6,389 nt of DNA from Rhodobacterales bacterium. Lineage in GTDB: Bacteria; Pseudomonadota; Alphaproteobacteria; Rhodobacterales; Rhodobacteraceae. Below, one piece after another: positions 6,338 to 6,389 of the stretch. Below the pieces are notes generated by a model that saw only the letters and a list, made by a program, of their open reading frames with translations, was not told the DNA's origin and ran no database searches. The position numbers and the translations under genes are program-made. The stretch covers positions 1 through 6,389 of the forward strand of contig JAAFIJ010000167.1 in NCBI GenBank assembly GCA_013298675.1. The letters are read 5' to 3'. The number at the start of each line of letters is the position of its first letter. The first letter of the stretch is position 1.

Positions 6338-6389
6338 ACCAGCCCACAGCTCATCCGCTTCGGCCAGAGCTGCAATCTGAAGGTCAGGC
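6305..6389 (-). CDS. Possible C-terminus of a convergent gene, unidentified
   Basis: On the - strand, an open frame enters from the right edge and ends at TAA (6307-6305). It gives 27 residues that end in LAEADELWAGLAKANPPWRA. The composition looks protein-like, and the stop would sit five bases from the phnM stop, an arrangement common for convergent genes. Too little is present to assign a family. It could also be a chance open frame, since 84 bases without a stop is unremarkable in GC-rich DNA. Confidence 0.35.
   Translation of the reverse strand, partial: PDLQIAALAEADELWAGLAKANPPWRA

Noticed and set aside
1..6389. Mobile elements, CRISPR arrays, tRNA or rRNA genes
   Set aside because: No transposase-like protein, regularly spaced repeats or RNA gene signature was seen on reading; the window is almost completely filled by phn-linked genes.

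Overview
The window is the distal part of a carbon-phosphorus (C-P) lyase (phn) operon. This is the pathway that lets bacteria take phosphate from alkylphosphonates such as methylphosphonate. The DNA is GC-rich, with strong G/C preference at third codon positions. The gene content (a DUF1045 'phosphonate operon protein' beside phnN and phnM) and tight packing fit an alphaproteobacterium, most likely of the Rhodobacterales. That placement is inferred from gene order and protein style, not from a marker gene.

From left to right on the + strand: the C-terminal half of phnI (cut by the window edge), then phnJ, phnK, a CorA-type divalent-cation transporter gene, phnL and phnN. The junctions phnI-phnJ, phnJ-phnK, corA-phnL and phnL-phnN are all 4-base ATGA overlaps, and phnK and corA are separated by one base. 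The six genes therefore look like one translationally coupled unit. phnG and phnH would be expected upstream, outside the window. A DUF1045 gene of the 2H-phosphoesterase type follows on the - strand and overlaps the phnN tail by 19 bases. phnM starts on the + strand from the 94-base divergent gap, which holds a perfect 8+2+8 palindrome, a candidate operator. After phnM comes a cluster of three short inverted repeats and what may be the C-terminus of a convergent - strand gene.

Working together (established for the E. coli pathway): PhnI with PhnG/H/L attaches the phosphonate to ribose of ATP. PhnM releases pyrophosphate to give ribose 1-phosphonate 5-phosphate. PhnJ, a radical-SAM enzyme, cleaves the C-P bond, yielding the alkane and 5-phosphoribosyl 1,2-cyclic phosphate. 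PhnK is the ABC-type ATPase that docks on the core complex. PhnN converts ribose 1,5-bisphosphate to PRPP. No phnP (cyclic phosphodiesterase) is present here, and the 2H-type DUF1045 protein is a reasonable candidate for that step.

Most of the window is a recognisable pathway. The parts worth a second look are the CorA transporter embedded between phnK and phnL, the DUF1045 gene with its inverted placement, the divergent palindrome, and the hairpin cluster at the right end.
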